The translations under genes were made by a program, and so were the position numbers. Shown here piece after piece: positions 57,387 to 64,000 of a DNA stretch of 64,000 bases; the stretch's first letter is position 1, and every line of letters begins with the position of its first letter. The notes beneath the pieces were generated by a model. It ran no database searches. It was not told the DNA's origin and saw nothing but the letters and a program-made list of their open reading frames with translations. The stretch is from Lactonifactor sp. BIOML-A5 (GTDB taxonomy: Bacteria; Bacillota; Clostridia; Lachnospirales; Lachnospiraceae), in the NCBI RefSeq assembly GCF_009677585.1, contig NZ_WKYV01000015.1:57624-121623 (forward strand), given 5' to 3'.

Positions 57387-58543
57387 GCCGGTTTGTGACT
57401 GATAAAGTAAAGCAGATGAAACCCTCAGGTATCCGAAAGTTTTTTGATTTGGTCAGCGAGATGCCGGATGCCATTTCCCTTGGGGTTGGGGAGCCTGATT
57501 TTGATACACCCTGGCATATCCGGGAGGAGGGTATCCGATCTCTGAAAGCCGGCAGAACCTTTTACACCTCCAACGCCGGTCTCAAGGAGCTCAGGGAAGA
57601 AATATGCAGACATATGAAGAGAAAACAGGGGCTTAGCTACGATCCCTTAAGTGAGGTTTTTGTTACCGTAGGGGGGAGTGAGGCCATTGATATTGCCTTC
57701 CGCACCATACTGGAGCCGGGGGATGAGGTAATTATTCCGGAGCCGGCTTTTGTATCTTATGTACCCTGTGTACAGCTGGCTGACGGAGTGCCGGTAACGA
57801 TCTCCCTGAAGGAGGAAAACCAGTTCCGTTTGAAGCCGGAAGAGCTGGAGGCGGCCATTACCCCAAAAACGAAGGCGCTTCTTTTATCCTTTCCCAACAA
57901 TCCTACCGGGGCGATTATGGAGAAAGAAGATCTGGAGGCACTGGTACCCCTGATTATGAAACATGATCTGGCTGTCATATCAGATGAAATCTACAGTGAA
58001 CTGACATACAGAGATCCCCATGTGAGCATAGCAGGTCTTCCGGGAATGCGGGAGAGAACCATTCTTATCAATGGATTCTCAAAAGCCTATGCCATGACGG
58101 GGTGGAGACTTGGTTATGCTCTGGCGCCCGGTGAGATTATGAAGCAGATGATCAAGCTCCACCAGTTTGCCATTATGTCAGCGCCAACAAACAGCCAGTA
58201 TGCAGCTGTCAGTGCACTGAGATATGGGGATGAGGATGTGCTTTTAATGCGCCAGTCTTACAATGAAAGGCGGAGATATCTGATGCATCGGTTAGCGCAG
58301 ATGAATATTTCCTGCTTTGAACCGTATGGAGCATTCTATATTTTCCCCAATATATCCAGGTTCGGCATGACTTCGGAAGAATTTGCCAACCGATTGCTTT
58401 CGGAGGAAAAGGTGGCTGTGATCCCTGGGACTGCGTTCGGGGAATGCGGAGAGGGATTTATTCGGATTTCTTATGCGTATTCTATTGAAGAATTGAAGAC
58501 TGCATTTGACAAGATTGAAAGCTTTATCTCCAGGTTAGCCTGA
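57383..58543 (+). CDS. Class I/II PLP aminotransferase
   Basis: 386 residues. PLP lysine in NGFSKAYAMTGWRLGY, ISDEIYSEL, SFPNNPTGA, SVxGEPDF-like LGVGEPDFDTPWHI, and RISYAYS with the substrate-binding arginine. Typical aspartate/aromatic-type aminotransferase length. Operon with the Lrp regulator (ATGA overlap). Substrate not determinable; MalY/PatA-like enzymes of lysine or methionine metabolism are candidates. Confidence 0.9.
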   Translation: MSRFVTDKVKQMKPSGIRKFFDLVSEMPDAISLGVGEPDFDTPWHIREEGIRSLKAGRTFYTSNAGLKELREEICRHMKRKQGLSYDPLSEVFVTVGGSEAIDIAFRTILEPGDEVIIPEPAFVSYVPCVQLADGVPVTISLKEENQFRLKPEELEAAITPKTKALLLSFPNNPTGAIMEKEDLEALVPLIMKHDLAVISDEIYSELTYRDPHVSIAGLPGMRERTILINGFSKAYAMTGWRLGYALAPGEIMKQMIKLHQFAIMSAPTNSQYAAVSALRYGDEDVLLMRQSYNERRRYLMHRLAQMNISCFEPYGAFYIFPNISRFGMTSEEFANRLLSEEKVAVIPGTAFGECGEGFIRISYAYSIEELKTAFDKIESFISRLA

Positions 58544-58614
58544 GAATACAGGGCGGGGACACACTCTCCGTCCTTTTGCCGTAGTTACATGTTGTTCCAG
58601 AAAAGGAGCAGATT

Positions 58615-60480
58615 ATGCAGATTGAGAGCCTTGTTATTCGGAACTTTAAATCTATCCGTGAAATGCGTATAGAGGGAATTGAAAATGCCCTGATTCTTGT
58701 GGGGAAAAATAATACGGGAAAAACTTCTGTCCTGGATGCGATTCGTGCAGTGGGCGGGGTGTATGAGATAAAAAAAGAGGATTTTAATGAAAAGCGCCAG
58801 AATATAGAGATTCAGGTTACGTTAAGCTTTTCTCCTCAGGATTTAGGGCTTCTTCACAGCCTTGGGATGGTCAGCCAGTATAAACGCTATGAGCTGTGGG
58901 AGAAGGACTTTTGCCAGAAGCTGCCCTCCTATAAGGACGGTAAGCTGTTCTTTGAGTTTTCAGCCAATTATGAGGGGAAAATACGGTATCACGATGGCAT
59001 TAAAAAGAATAACTCCCATATTCGGGAGGTTTTTCCAAAAATTTATTTTATTGACATACAGCGGGAGGTTAAAGAAATACAGGATGATCTGCTGATGTTT
59101 CAGGAAAACGAACTTCTCGGCAGAATGCGCTCTGGCAGCTGTATGTTCCATGAGGGGAAGCAGTGTCAGCACTGTTTTTCCTGCATAGGGCTGATTGAGA
59201 AGAAGACGCCCCGGGAATTGGATGTGTTCGAGACATCAAAGCTTCTGGAGTATAAGATGTATCATATGAACCTAAGCGATTTTTCCCGTAAGGTGAACCG
59301 GAATTTCAGAAGAAACGGTGGTTCTTCTGAAGAAATCTGCTATACGATGGAATGCAGTCCGGATCATATGTTTCAGGTTACGGTAGAAACGTATCACAGC
59401 GGCAGAAACAGAAAGCAGCCTATTGAACATTTGAGCAAAGGCATGAAAAGTATCTATATGCTGTCTCTTCTGGAGGCATACGTGGAACAGGGAAATCTAA
59501 TCCCTAGTATTATCATGATAGAAGATCCCGAGATTTTTCTCCATCCCAAGCTGCAGAAGGTTTCCAGTGAGATTCTGTATCGGCTGTCGAAAAAGAATCA
59601 GGTGATTTTTTCTACCCACTCTCCGAATTTGATTTTTAACTTTAACAGCAGGCAGATTCGTCAGATTGTATTGGGGGAGGATGAATATTCTGTTGCCAGG
59701 AAAAAGACGAATATAAACGCTATTCTCGATGACCTGGGATATTCGGCCAGCGATTTGATGAATGTAAGCTTTGTATTTATTGTAGAGGGCAGACAGGATA
59801 AAAACCGTCTGCCGCTGCTTCTTGAAAAATATTATTCTGAGATTTATGACAAAAAAGGGAAGCTTTCGCGGATTGCTATTATAACGACCAATAGCTGTAC
59901 GAACATCAAAACTTACGCTAATCTGAAGTATATGAACCAGATATATATGAGGGACCAGTTTCTTATGATAAGGGACGGGGACGGGAAGAATCCGGAACAG
60001 CTGGCAAAGCAGCTCTGCAGATATTACGATGAGCGCAGCCTGGAGGACATTGATAAGCTTCCCAAGGTAACCAGGAGAAATGTTCTCATTTTAAAATACT
60101 ATTCCTTTGAAAACTATTTCCTGAATCCGGAGATTATGGCACAGCTGGGAGTGATAGAGACTCCGGAAGAGTTTTACCGCATCCTCTTCGGAAAATGGCA
60201 GGATTACCTCTGGAGAATACGGAGCGGACAGCATCTGACAGAAGTGCTGGGGAAGAACCTGGAATCTGAGGAAGAACTCATAAGCCATATGGAGGAAGTG
60301 AAAATTTACCTGCGGGGCCATAACCTTTTTGATATTTTTTATGGCAGATATAAGGAACAGGAACGGGAGCTTCTTAAAAGGTATATTGACCTTGCACCCA
60401 GGGAAGAGTTTCAGGACATTCTGGATGCGGTAGACAGGTTTGTTTATTTTGACAGCAGAAAAAGGGAGAATGAGAAATAA
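58615..60480 (+). CDS. OLD-family ATPase-Toprim protein
   Basis: 621 residues. SMC-like ATPase halves: Walker A VGKNNTGKTSV, signature-like EHLSKGMKSIYMLSLLEA, Walker B IIMIEDPEIFLHP, H-loop STHSPNLIF; then a Toprim domain with FIVEGRQD (E) and MIRDGDGKN (D-x-D). This is the plan of overcoming-lysogenisation-defect nucleases, many of which act in phage defence. A cysteine cluster CMFHEGKQCQHCFSC is inserted near residues 170-190. Directly followed by the arginase-like gene (TAAATG). Confidence 0.82.
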   Translation: MQIESLVIRNFKSIREMRIEGIENALILVGKNNTGKTSVLDAIRAVGGVYEIKKEDFNEKRQNIEIQVTLSFSPQDLGLLHSLGMVSQYKRYELWEKDFCQKLPSYKDGKLFFEFSANYEGKIRYHDGIKKNNSHIREVFPKIYFIDIQREVKEIQDDLLMFQENELLGRMRSGSCMFHEGKQCQHCFSCIGLIEKKTPRELDVFETSKLLEYKMYHMNLSDFSRKVNRNFRRNGGSSEEICYTMECSPDHMFQVTVETYHSGRNRKQPIEHLSKGMKSIYMLSLLEAYVEQGNLIPSIIMIEDPEIFLHPKLQKVSSEILYRLSKKNQVIFSTHSPNLIFNFNSRQIRQIVLGEDEYSVARKKTNINAILDDLGYSASDLMNVSFVFIVEGRQDKNRLPLLLEKYYSEIYDKKGKLSRIAIITTNSCTNIKTYANLKYMNQIYMRDQFLMIRDGDGKNPEQLAKQLCRYYDERSLEDIDKLPKVTRRNVLILKYYSFENYFLNPEIMAQLGVIETPEEFYRILFGKWQDYLWRIRSGQHLTEVLGKNLESEEELISHMEEVKIYLRGHNLFDIFYGRYKEQERELLKRYIDLAPREEFQDILDAVDRFVYFDSRKRENEK

Positions 60481-61245
60481 ATGGGAGAACCCATAACAGT
60501 ATTGAATTTTGATCATGTCTATGAGGAACAGGATTTTTACCGGAAGGAGAAGTATACCTGGATCGATCTTACAGATGTATCCGGGGTAAATGGCTACTGT
60601 GACAGCCATGCCATGGCTGTACTGAGAAAACGGCTGAGACAAAGACCCCATGCCAGAATTCATTTTATTGATTCCGGCAATTATCACTATGTGACTTATC
60701 TGCTGCTGGAATATATCAGAGAACCATTTGCCCTGGTTCTCTTTGACCATCACACAGATATGCAGCAGCCGCTTTTTGAGGAGTTATTATCCTGCGGGTG
60801 CTGGGTCAGAAGAACTCTGGAGGAACATAAGTATCTTCAGGAAGTAATTATGATCGGAATGGAAAAAAGGCAGCTGGAGGCCATTGATCCTGCATACAGA
60901 AAGCGGATTACAGCATATAGCAGGCAGACGGTGGAGGAAAGCGATGTCTGGGAGGAATTTGCGGCGCGGCATATTCATTATCCGGTATATATTTCTATTG
61001 ATAAAGATGTAATAGACACGGGGGAGGCTGCTACCAACTGGGATCAGGGTGGTCTGACCCTAAAGCAGCTGAACGAGGTTTACGGAAAGATCTGCAGAAA
61101 TCACAGGGTCCTGGGGATTGATGTGTGCGGAGAGAGCGCAGACTATCTGGGAATGCTGGAACGCTTCGAAGCAGATAACAGCAAGAATAACCAGGCAAAC
61201 GAAAAAATCCTGCACATGATAGAGGAAAAGACATTTTCCTTGTAA
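60481..61245 (+). CDS. UPF0489 / arginase-fold protein
   Basis: 254 residues. VLFDHHTDMQ and YISIDKDVID are the D-H-x-x-D and D-x-D metal-binding motifs of the ureohydrolase fold; FIDSGNYHYVTYLLLEYI and LGIDVCGES complete it. It starts immediately after the OLD-like stop codon, so the two are one operon. Biochemical role unknown for this family. Confidence 0.75.
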   Translation: MGEPITVLNFDHVYEEQDFYRKEKYTWIDLTDVSGVNGYCDSHAMAVLRKRLRQRPHARIHFIDSGNYHYVTYLLLEYIREPFALVLFDHHTDMQQPLFEELLSCGCWVRRTLEEHKYLQEVIMIGMEKRQLEAIDPAYRKRITAYSRQTVEESDVWEEFAARHIHYPVYISIDKDVIDTGEAATNWDQGGLTLKQLNEVYGKICRNHRVLGIDVCGESADYLGMLERFEADNSKNNQANEKILHMIEEKTFSL

Positions 61246-61338
61246 AAAAGACAATTTTTTCTGGACTTTTTTAAAATTTAACGATAATATTATGTATTAT
61301 GTTGTAATGGAATCATACAATCGGGAGGAAAAGCAGCA

Positions 61339-62661
61339 ATGAAGAAAGTAGTGAAATTCGGCGGGAGCTCTTTGGCAAGTGCAGAACAGTTTCAGAAGGT
61401 GGGGGATATTATCCGTGCCGACGAGTCAAGAAGGTACGTGATTCCCTCTGCACCCGGCAAAAGATTTACCGATGATATTAAGGTTACGGATATGCTGTAT
61501 GAGTGCTATCAGGCAGCTGCAGAGAAGAGAAAAGAATTTAAAAATCTGCTGAGATGTATCCAGGAGCGGTACCAGGAGATCATCGGCGGTCTTGGCCTTT
61601 CTCTGTCACTGGAAGAAGAATTTGCGGTAATTGAGCAATCATTTAAAAATGGTGCGGGAGAGCAGTATGCAGCTTCCAGAGGGGAATTCCTCAATGGTAA
61701 GATTATGGCTGCCTATTTGGGATACGAATTTATAGATGCGGCAGAAGTTATTATCTTTGACGAAAACGGCAGTTTTGAAGCAGACAGAACTGACGAGATA
61801 CTTTCTGCACGCCTGGAAAATGTAAAGACTGCTGTAATCCCCGGATTCTATGGTGCCACAGAGGATGGGGTGGTTCACACCTTCTCCAGAGGGGGATCGG
61901 ACGTTACAGGATCTATCGTGGCAAAGGCGATCAAGGCAGACCTGTATGAAAACTGGACGGATGTCTCAGGATTTTTAGTGGCAGACCCGAGAATTATTAA
62001 AGATCCTCAGGTGATTGAAACTATCACATACAGAGAGCTTCGGGAGCTTTCCTATATGGGAGCAACTGTACTGCATGAAGATGCCATCTTCCCTGTAAGA
62101 AAAGAAGGAATTCCCATTAATATCAGAAACACCAATGCACCTGAAGATAAGGGAACCTTCATCGTAGAAAGCACCTGCAGAAAACCAAAATACACCATTA
62201 CAGGTGTGGCCGGCAAGAAGGGATTCTGCTCTATTTACATCGAAAAATCTATGATGAATGCAGAGATCGGATTTGGGCGCAAAGTCCTTCAGGTATTCGA
62301 AGAACAGGGTATTTCATTCGAACATGTGCCGTCAGGAATTGATACCATGACAGTATTTGTCCACCAAAGCGAGTTCGAAGAAAAAGAACAGCAGGTAATA
62401 GCGGGTATCCACAGAGCCGTGCAGCCTGATGTAGTAGAGATGGAGTCCGATCTGGCCCTTGTGGCGGTAGTAGGCCGGGGAATGCGCGCTACCAGAGGAA
62501 CGGCCGGAAGAATCTTCTCTGCGCTGGCTCATGCCAATATAAACGTAAAAATGATTGATCAGGGATCCAGTGAACTGAATATCATTATCGGTGTAAAAGA
62601 CAGTGACTTTGAAACAGCAATAAAGGCAATATATGATATCTTTATCATGACTCAAATCTAA
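61339..62661 (+). CDS. lysC: Aspartate kinase
   Basis: 440 residues. KFGGSSLASAEQF (kinase motif), GFYGATEDGVVHTFSRGGSDVTGSIVAKAI, ENWTDVSGFLVADPR, REL(S)YMGATVLHEDAIFPV; two ACT domains after about residue 290 (ITGVAGKKGFCSIYIEK, VAVVGRGMRATRGTAGRIFSAL). First step of lysine/threonine/methionine synthesis; ACT domains imply feedback control. Monocistronic with a strong terminator. GGGAGGAAAAGCAGC precedes the ATG. Confidence 0.93.
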   Translation: MKKVVKFGGSSLASAEQFQKVGDIIRADESRRYVIPSAPGKRFTDDIKVTDMLYECYQAAAEKRKEFKNLLRCIQERYQEIIGGLGLSLSLEEEFAVIEQSFKNGAGEQYAASRGEFLNGKIMAAYLGYEFIDAAEVIIFDENGSFEADRTDEILSARLENVKTAVIPGFYGATEDGVVHTFSRGGSDVTGSIVAKAIKADLYENWTDVSGFLVADPRIIKDPQVIETITYRELRELSYMGATVLHEDAIFPVRKEGIPINIRNTNAPEDKGTFIVESTCRKPKYTITGVAGKKGFCSIYIEKSMMNAEIGFGRKVLQVFEEQGISFEHVPSGIDTMTVFVHQSEFEEKEQQVIAGIHRAVQPDVVEMESDLALVAVVGRGMRATRGTAGRIFSALAHANINVKMIDQGSSELNIIIGVKDSDFETAIKAIYDIFIMTQI

Positions 62662-62675
62662 AAGATGTAAAAGAG

Positions 62676-62711
62676 GGGACGTGTTCTTTGTAGAAAGAAC
62701 ACGTCCCAAAA
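62676..62711 (+). terminator. Terminator of lysC
   Basis: GGGACGTGTTCTTT (62676-62689) pairs with AAAGAACACGTCCC (62694-62707), a perfect 14-bp stem, ending AAAA on the plus strand; it lacks a T run on the plus strand, so it may rely on stem strength or act for the other direction. Confidence 0.6.
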
Positions 62712-62954
62712 TCGATCCAGCCTGTCCCTAATTCATCTTGCCCTGTCCCTTTTTCTTTATATTCCTCTAATGTATTGCAAAACATATAAATTTTCTTTAA
62801 ATATTCCCACCAATGTTTCATGAAAAATTAACAGCTGTCAAGAATAATATATGTTATGATTATTGGGTATTCTAAACCGGAAAAAGGGGCCGGTTTAGAA
62901 TTGCTGAAGGCGGCACATAAAGATGTGCCTGTATAGTTATAAGGGGAGAATATT
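62712..62954. other. Intergenic region with a perfect hairpin
   Basis: TTCTAAACCGG (62870-62880) pairs with CCGGTTTAGAA (62890-62900) in the leader of the EcsC-like gene. A second small hairpin follows. No gene seen. Confidence 0.5.
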
Positions 62955-63728
62955 ATGGATAATGTTATGAGAAGCCAGCTGAAAAAGATTGGCAAAAAAG
63001 AGAAGAAACTGCTGGACAAGAATAAGAAGGGGACTGTTCGGGCAGTCTCGGAAAAGTTAGAAAATAAGATTCCCGAAGGGGTAAAAGTTAAGCTGGAAAC
63101 TGCTTTCTATAAAGGATTCCGCCTGGTCTTTTCAAAAGGGACAGGATGGATCGAAAAAACATACAACAAAGAAAAGCGAATGTTGGAGTATGAAGCAGAG
63201 GATTATACATATGAGAGAGATCAGAAAAGAGTAATCAAACAATTGAATAAAGTTTCCTCCAGAAGCAGTATGTCTAATCTGGGACTGACAGCTTTGGAGG
63301 GAACTGTCATGGGGGTCCTGGGAATCGGATTGGCTGATATTCCTGTGTTTATTGGGGTGCTTCTGAAGGGAATCTATGAAGCAGCTATAAGTTATGGATT
63401 CTCCTATGAAAAAGAGGAAGAGAAATATTATATTCTTCTGATGATAGAGGCAGCGCTTGCACATGAGGAAACACAGCGAACGCTGGACGACAAGGTAAAT
63501 GAGATTACAGAGTATTTAAGCCAGGGAATCGCTGTCCCTTATCTGGTGGAAGAACAGATGCGGCAGACGGCGGATGCCATGGCAGAGGATATGCTGTGTA
63601 TGAAGTTTATTCAGGGGATACCTGTCGTGGGAGTGTTAGGCGGAGCTGTTAATGTGTCCTACTTTAACCGGGTAATGAGGTATGTGAAATTGAAGTATCG
63701 GAAGAGGTATTTGTTGTCGAAAAATTGA
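62955..63728 (+). CDS. EcsC-family protein
   Basis: 257 residues. Basic N terminus, RLVFSKGTGWIEKTY, then two hydrophobic stretches around SNLGLTALEGTVMGVLGIGLADIPVFIGVLLKGIYEAAISYGF and IPVVGVLGGAVNVSYF, which match EcsC. In Bacillus, EcsC accompanies the EcsAB transporter; here it stands alone. AAGGGGAGAATATT precedes the ATG. Confidence 0.85.
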   Translation: MDNVMRSQLKKIGKKEKKLLDKNKKGTVRAVSEKLENKIPEGVKVKLETAFYKGFRLVFSKGTGWIEKTYNKEKRMLEYEAEDYTYERDQKRVIKQLNKVSSRSSMSNLGLTALEGTVMGVLGIGLADIPVFIGVLLKGIYEAAISYGFSYEKEEEKYYILLMIEAALAHEETQRTLDDKVNEITEYLSQGIAVPYLVEEQMRQTADAMAEDMLCMKFIQGIPVVGVLGGAVNVSYFNRVMRYVKLKYRKRYLLSKN

Positions 63729-63734
63729 GATTTA

Positions 63735-63970
63735 GGGGTGTAGGGCTTGGACTTCAGCTTAAAGTGATTCAAGTCGGAAAGTGTGAGGTGGCGGGGGGAC
63801 GGTGAGAGAAATCCCGCGACGGTGGGCTGGCTGGTTCGGACAGGAGGGAGGCTTAAGTTCCGGGGACACCTCCGTCGCGAAGAGAGTCTAAGCCAAAACC
63901 GGAATCTCCGCCGGAGCACCGTTCGTATGTGCAAAGAATGCTTGATGTGCATTCTCTGCCCATGCTCACT
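63735..63970. repeat. Structured chromosomal repeat region
   Basis: Contains a CGACGG...CCGTCG stem (63817-63878) and, at 63917-63963, a second, imperfect copy of the CACCGTTCGTATG...GCATTCTCTGCCCAT element seen at 54878-54926. The minus-strand frame through it (63659-63952) is arginine/serine-rich and looks like translation of structured repeat DNA. Probably a multi-copy intergenic element of the host. Confidence 0.5.
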
Positions 63971-63997
63971 TTTTTTCGGCCCTGACTGCCGAAAAAA
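63971..63997. terminator. Bidirectional terminator
   Basis: TTTTTTCGGC (63971-63980) pairs perfectly with GCCGAAAAAA (63988-63997) around a seven-base loop; T runs in both directions. Confidence 0.8.
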
Positions 63998-64000
63998 TCT

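Noticed and set aside
63659..63952. 97-codon minus-strand frame
   Set aside because: Arginine/serine-rich translation of repeat DNA partly shared with 54,878-54,926; no ribosome site.

Overview
The window is the right-hand end of a large integrated phage-like element (about 1-51,900) joined to a stretch of ordinary chromosome (about 52,000-64,000) from a low-GC Firmicute, most likely a Lachnospiraceae-type Clostridium. Reasons: A+T-rich genes with strong AGGAGG ribosome sites, many TTG starts, GAAC-N4-GTTC SOS boxes, a Tn916-type xis-int pair at the element's right border, and a more G+C-rich flank with BceAB-like transporter, DapF-like, Lrp/AsnC, aminotransferase, aspartokinase and EcsC genes. 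No capsid, tail, portal or terminase gene is visible, so the structural part of the phage, if it exists, lies left of the window.

Layout. 1-2,190: an IS200/IS605 element that has cut an acetyltransferase gene. 2,490-4,190: an XRE regulator divergent from a MazF/PemK toxin, then an SOS-boxed promoter driving a probable small RNA, and a tRNA-Gln. 4,190-20,270: an accessory region of small phage genes, including a sigma-factor/DUF262 fusion, a second IS200/IS605 element, two NPPF/Y methyltransferase-like proteins, a PAPS-reductase-like gene whose 5' end is inverted, and several genes broken by single-base indels. 20,400-33,070: a compact replication block behind a structured leader: SSB-like, Sak4-like ATPase, Zn-ribbon protein, DnaB-like helicase, DnaG-like primase, RecJ-like exonuclease, family B DNA polymerase, RecD2-like helicase, Gp157-like protein. 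33,190-44,020: a DNA methyltransferase, an NAD-dependent ligase split by an HNH endonuclease, a RuvC-like resolvase, guanylate kinase, 5'-nucleotidase-like HAD protein, and a class II ribonucleotide reductase with an intein. 44,030-45,760 (minus strand): ATP-dependent ligase plus Ku. 45,830-50,160: dUTPase, a second PAPS-reductase-like protein, a secreted SH3/3D protein, an HPr-like protein and thymidylate synthase. 50,180-51,730: xis and int, then integrase-binding repeats.

How it works together (inference). The element carries almost its own replisome (SSB, helicase, primase, polymerase, ligase), recombination and repair functions (Sak4, RecJ, RecD2, RuvC-like, Ku plus ligase) and a deoxynucleotide supply line (RNR, ThyA, dUTPase, guanylate kinase, nucleotidase, deoxyribosyltransferase-like). 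Genes are arranged head to tail with overlapping or closely spaced starts, and many are preceded by a short hairpin directly upstream of the ribosome site.

The most interesting points are: a 302-bp segment bounded by a 15-bp inverted repeat whose inversion would restore the first 60 codons of a PAPS-reductase-like gene; at least five genes whose only well-placed start codon is ATA or ATT; the sigma/DUF262 fusion with an internal ribosome site; a shared leader (palindrome plus FVRT-x4-LLL leader peptide) upstream of two unrelated methyltransferase genes; the split ligase; and a chromosomal DapF homologue in which both catalytic cysteines are serine.
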